Part shown: piece after piece, positions 60,421-64,000 of the stretch
Layout of the letters: each line of letters starts with the position of its first letter
Position numbering within the stretch: position 1 is the first letter of the stretch
Assembly: GCA_028023455.1 (NCBI GenBank)
Contig: JAQFVV010006197.1
Location: forward strand, 16,677,254-16,741,253
Length of the DNA stretch: 64,000 nt
DNA from: Epiperipatus broadwayi
Taxonomy: Eukaryota; Onychophora; Udeonychophora; Euonychophora; Peripatidae
Direction: 5' to 3'
Program-made: the position numbers and the translations under genes
Notes under the pieces: generated by a model
The model's database searches: none
What the model saw: only the letters and a program-made list of their open reading frames with translations
What the model was told of the DNA's origin: nothing

Positions 60421-61840
60421 TATGTAATAATTTGTGCATACTCTGGGTTGGTATTTTGGGCAGCCTTAGTAATTGTTGCTCTATGGACTGACCTATGGCC
60501 AATGTGAATGCTGCAATTCTCAGATTGTTGGTCTTGAGATGATGTAGGGTATCTTCCTTGCTTTACAATATAGAACTTTATACTGGAATTTCTGTGGCAT
60601 AAGACTCCATCATATTAATCAATCATTTGATAAACAACTGCTATTAAGAAATTCTAAGCTCTTATGATCTGTGATTACAACAATCTCTGACCCAAGCAAC
60701 AATAGTTGGAATTTACTGAAAACCCTCCTTTTCCATCATTGTATAATTATTTTCTGCCCTTTTAGCTTGTGGCTACAAAAATACAACACTCTGTGATGTG
60801 TTGTTTGTCACTTTGAAATAACACTACCCTGAGCCCTTGCACACTACTGTCAATCTGAACATAAAAAGGTTGTGAAAAGTCAGGGTAGGCTAGAACCACC
60901 TGTTCCAAGAACTTTTTAATGTGTTGAAATTTCTGCTCCTGTTTGGACTCCCATATTCATTTTTGGTCTTTTGCTAATAACTGAAGCAAATTTGCAGCAT
61001 CTAATGCAAAATTTTTGCAGAATCTATGGTAAAAATTGCATAATCCCAGAAAAGACCACACCTGATGCTTTTTAGTGGGTGTAGGAAAATGTATCACTGT
61101 TACTTTCTCTGGATGAGATTTAATGCTCTCTTTTTCTATTATGAAGCCTAAAAATGCAACCTAGTCCTGGACCAGGCAATTTTTTGTAAATTGACGGTAG
61201 TTTTTCTGGTAACACTCCATTAAGAATATTTTCAAGTGTTTCATATGTTCTTCCATATTTTTAGATCTGATGACAATGTCATCCATATACATCACAATCA
61301 GGTTCTTGATTTTGTCTGATAACATTTGATCCAAATACTTTAGAAATCCTGAACTGCTATTGATTAATCTAAAAGGTGTGTGCCTAAACACATACATATA
61401 CCCTTCATATCGGAAGCCAGTATATTTGCAGTCAGATGGGTGTAGAGGGATCTGCCAGTAAGTGGAAGTCAAGTCCAACATAGACAAAATGGTTTTCTCT
61501 TGAAATTTTGAGAGAATGTCCCATTATTGTAGGAGGAATATTTCTTTCCAGAATGGTAATGGAATTTAACCTTCAGGCATCCAAACATATTCTGACAGAT
61601 CCACCTTTCTTCTTTACCACTGCCAATGAATTAATATATGGGAATGTGTGCTTTCCAATGACTCCCCCATTCAATCATTTGCTGTATTTGGAGATCTACC
61701 TTAGCATTATTTTGAAATGGAATAGGGTATGAACGACTCTGGAAATGGCTTTTATCTTTAACTTGAATGCGATGCACATAATCCTCAATGGTCTTAGGCC
61801 TATTTGAAAAAACTGAATAAAACTCCCTCAACAGTTCCAT
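60420..61840 (-). pseudogene. Reverse transcriptase and RNase H, disrupted
   Basis: From 61840 downwards: EFYSVFSNRPKTIEDYVHRI and RSYPIPF (pre-finger region), a damaged stretch, then MLDLTSTYWQIPLHP (catalytic Asp motif, about 61480), FGLI-like PFRLINSSSGF and VMYMDDIVI (catalytic YMDD, about 61300-61275). Beyond 61160, other frames give FLGLCNFYHRFCKNFA, WESKQEQKFQHIKKFL and FYVQIDSSVQG. These belong to the connection and the RNase H domain start. This is the standard Ty3/Gypsy polymerase, in at least four frames here. Confidence 0.85.
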
Positions 61841-62126
61841 TAGAGAGTGTTGTTATTTCACTCCTTTTAAAATAGATTGTAACACTTTATTTTGCATTTC
61901 CACAGAATCCCTCACTTACTGTGTGCACTGTACCTGAAGTGGTGTATAATTCTTCAGTGCTTCAAATGGCATCAAAACTTCTTAGCAAACAAATGAACAT
62001 TTGTCATAATCCAACACACATCTATGCCTATATAAAAAATCAGTCCCAATTATATGTATCTTGTACAAGATCATGCATTATTAAAAAGACATGGTCTAAC
62101 TCTACCTTACCCAGATGCAACTGCAA

Positions 62127-62336
62127 TCATACCTGTTTGGTTTTAATATTTGCTTTCTTGCCATTGTCCAGTGTCACGTGCATGCTCTTTATTGGGGGTG
62201 TATACAAACATGGCTGGTCTTCTTTTATTTTCACATAAAACTTACTAGAGAGCAATGACATTTGACTTCCTGAATCAATCAATGCTTCTGTAATGATATC
62301 TCCAGTCTTTATACTGATAATAGAACAAGTCTGCAT
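62127..62336 (-). pseudogene. Retropepsin-type protease fragment
   Basis: A 69-codon minus-strand frame contains ITEALIDSGSQMSLLSSKFY, with the aspartic protease active-site DSG in its normal hydrophobic context (ALIDSGS). It precedes the reverse transcriptase, as in Gypsy polyproteins. In intact elements it cuts the Gag-Pol precursor. The frame ends before the flap and second half can be followed. Confidence 0.75.
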
Positions 62337-63060
62337 AGATCCATTCTATGCTGGTTCTTCTTGGTCCACCACCACATTAGCTAGTTCTATTGTTTTCTTT
62401 ACTTTTTTTATTGAATCTGGTAATTGACTCTTTTGACCCATTACTATCAAAATTACCTGATCACCCTGCATTATTCTCTTTTTTTCACCACTTCTTGGGC
62501 TTGATTATGTTCTATTTCAGTTAACAGTTTAACTGTTTCTTCAAAGTTAATGTTGCTACTATACAACATGGTCTGCTGTATATCCCCTGGCATATTGTTC
62601 AAGTCTGTTTGTCATATCAGCCTCTCAAATAAAGAGAAAGCTATCAATGACTTCAGCCTTGCTACTTGTCTGGAGAAAAACTGGGTGTAAGTTTCTCCAT
62701 TACCCCTAGTATATCTTTCTTGTGATATATTGATGAAGATATGATACTGCTTTTCTTCACTCCAAAAAGTGTGTACAATTTACATCTGTAATCCATCTGT
62801 GGCTTAGTCCTTAAAATATGCCATCAATCCTCAGCCACCTTTTGTAAATAGATGTGTGCAATTGCCAGTTGTTCAGTCATCTGCCAATTATGAAATCAAA
62901 ACATCTCTTGCAGGCTCTCCAAATGCTCTAATGGGCTTTTCCAAATATCAGTCCTAAAAGATTTTATTTGCCAATGTATTTTGGTCATGACTATCTTCAG
63001 CCTCTTTTCTAAATTTATTTAAATTACAAATGAAGCTTTTCTTTCTAAATCTATTTATTA
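62337..63060 (-). pseudogene. Gag-like region, heavily decayed
   Basis: Minus-strand fragments such as FWKSPLEHLESLQEMF (about 62947-62900) and MTEQLAIAHIYLQKVAED (about 62881-62828) recall the capsid of Gypsy elements (a leucine-rich helix followed by a LxxYLxGxAxxW-like block). No zinc knuckle was recognised. Assignment rests mainly on position upstream of the protease. Confidence 0.45.
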
Positions 63061-63462
63061 ATTATTTTTTTAAATCTTTAACTGCTAATTATATATATAT
63101 TTAAAATGCAAAACTTAAACTCTTTACTTTTTTTTTTTAATGCGGACCTAAACTCTTTGCTTTTTTATTTTATTTTACGCACATAACAGCTAATTTTTAA
63201 TTCTAAAAAAAAATTTTTTTATTATTTCTAAAACATGAACCTAAACTCTTTGCCTTTTTTTTTTTTTTTACAAACTTAGAACTAATAAATAATAAACTCT
63301 TTTTAAATATAAAAATCTTAAACATGGACAGATCCGAAATTATCTGCACCTCTCCATTAACTTTTATCTATCACTAACTTTATTTCACCTATTTTTGCCT
63401 ACCATTTTTCTTTATTTTTTCCAACCATCCGAATAAAACATCTCATGTAAAGTTTTAATAGC

Positions 63463-63487
63463 GGCTCTCACGTTTGGGTGTGCCAAC
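63463..63487 (-). promoter_or_regulatory. Primer-binding-site candidate
   Basis: On the minus strand TTGGCACACCCAAACGTGAG lies about 13 bp after the 5' LTR. It resembles the TTGGCGCCCAACGTGGG type of primer binding site that pairs with the 3' end of a tRNA (often lysine). Two substitutions and an extra base in the body suggest decay. Confidence 0.5.
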
Positions 63488-63500
63488 AATTATTTACCTA

Positions 63501-64000
63501 TATACCAGAAGAAAAGATTTTGTTTTGCATATACTGACCACAAGGGTGCCACTAGTCTGAAAAATTGGAACTAGACATTTGTCTTAAGGGTGGTCAGGAT
63601 ATACAAACATGAATGCACTGGACTAGTTCAATTAAGCAAATGAGATTATATGTTTTGTTCCAAAGATTGGGAAAGTAACAACAGAAAACAAAATCAACTA
63701 AATAAAATGAATAAATATTTTATTAGTAATATGATTAAATAAAACTTTAAACATACTACTCATACATTCATCAAAAACTAAAATATTTTAACATGGCTTA
63801 GAGAGCCATTTTCTGTGTGTGATATAATTATATTGAAAAGAGTGCAAAAACACTGACAGTAGCAAAAGTACCAGTAAGTATTCAGGGATCTTATGTAACT
63901 GAAGGGGGTTAGCTTCTTGCTTCTAACCAATAGTTATGAAAAGAATGAATCTCAATAATTGAGATTTCTTAGAGCTTATGCTGAAATGGGAGAAATGGGA
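63501..64000 (-). mobile_element. 5' LTR of the Gypsy-like element, partial
   Basis: Matches 57312-57830 in order, with frequent substitutions and some indels, including one of roughly 30 bp near 63743. The rest lies beyond the window. Confidence 0.8.

Larger units (their letters stand above)
57312..64000 (-). mobile_element. Dead Gypsy-like LTR retrotransposon, cut by the window end
   Basis: Direct repeats at 57312-57830+ and 63501-64000 are the two LTRs. Between them, on the minus strand, lie a primer-binding-site candidate (63463-63487) and gag-like fragments. Protease, reverse transcriptase, RNase H and integrase fragments follow, in the Ty3/Gypsy order. All coding is broken by stops and frameshifts. 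The LTR starts with a TGT...ACA hairpin at 59173, the same feature seen in the solo LTRs. The LTR length (about 1.86 kb) also agrees with theirs, so this element gives the best clue to what made them. Confidence 0.85.

Overview
The window looks like AT-rich, intron/intergenic-type DNA from an animal, most likely an invertebrate. A cephalopod or other mollusc would fit the style of the repeats, but the sequence alone does not prove it. Signs of a eukaryote are LINE, RTE, hAT, tRNA-SINE and Gypsy-type elements, long (TA)n, (AAT)n and (ATT)n microsatellites, and the absence of any operon-like coding. I found no host protein-coding gene or intact RNA gene. Every recognisable coding stretch is a decayed transposable element broken by stops and frameshifts.

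Layout. 0-1.6 kb: a microsatellite followed by a solo LTR. 1.6-11.7 kb: repeats without genes (90-bp, 105-bp, 335-bp and 31-bp tandem duplications, a rearranged tRNA-like fragment, and a foldback element at 9.4-10.0 kb). 11.7-13.4 kb: solo LTR on the minus strand. 13.4-20.9 kb: mostly featureless, with a recent 298-bp tandem duplication and a broken hydrophilic reading frame. 20.9-26.0 kb: a dead LINE with ORF1 (zinc knuckle) and ORF2 (endonuclease plus reverse transcriptase). 26.6-28.3 kb: solo LTR homologous to the 11.7-kb one, opposite orientation. 30.9-31.7 kb: two foldback palindromes. 32.1-36.5 kb: a dead RTE-like LINE flanked by four copies of a ~230-bp repeat. 37.3-38.3 kb: a hAT transposase fossil. 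38.8 kb: a tRNA-derived SINE with clear target-site duplications. 40.4-40.9 kb: another foldback. 43.5-46.7 kb: a pair of related LTRs around a ~950-bp non-coding interior. 46.7-48.9 kb and 53.7-55.8 kb: two solo LTRs of one family in opposite orientation. 57.3 kb to the window end: a dead Gypsy-like retrotransposon on the minus strand, with both LTRs, a primer binding site candidate, protease, reverse transcriptase and integrase remnants.

The most interesting pattern is shared by the LTRs. Most lie directly against (TA)n tracts, and nearly all begin with a short hairpin of the form TGT...ACA whose stem sequence differs from family to family while pairing is kept (for example TGTAACGA/TCGTTACA and TGTGCCAA/TTGGCACA). 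The same hairpin marks the LTR edge of the coding Gypsy element at 59.17 kb, which ties the solo LTRs to that kind of element. I see no new enzyme system or gene cluster in this window; the interest lies in mobile-element structure.
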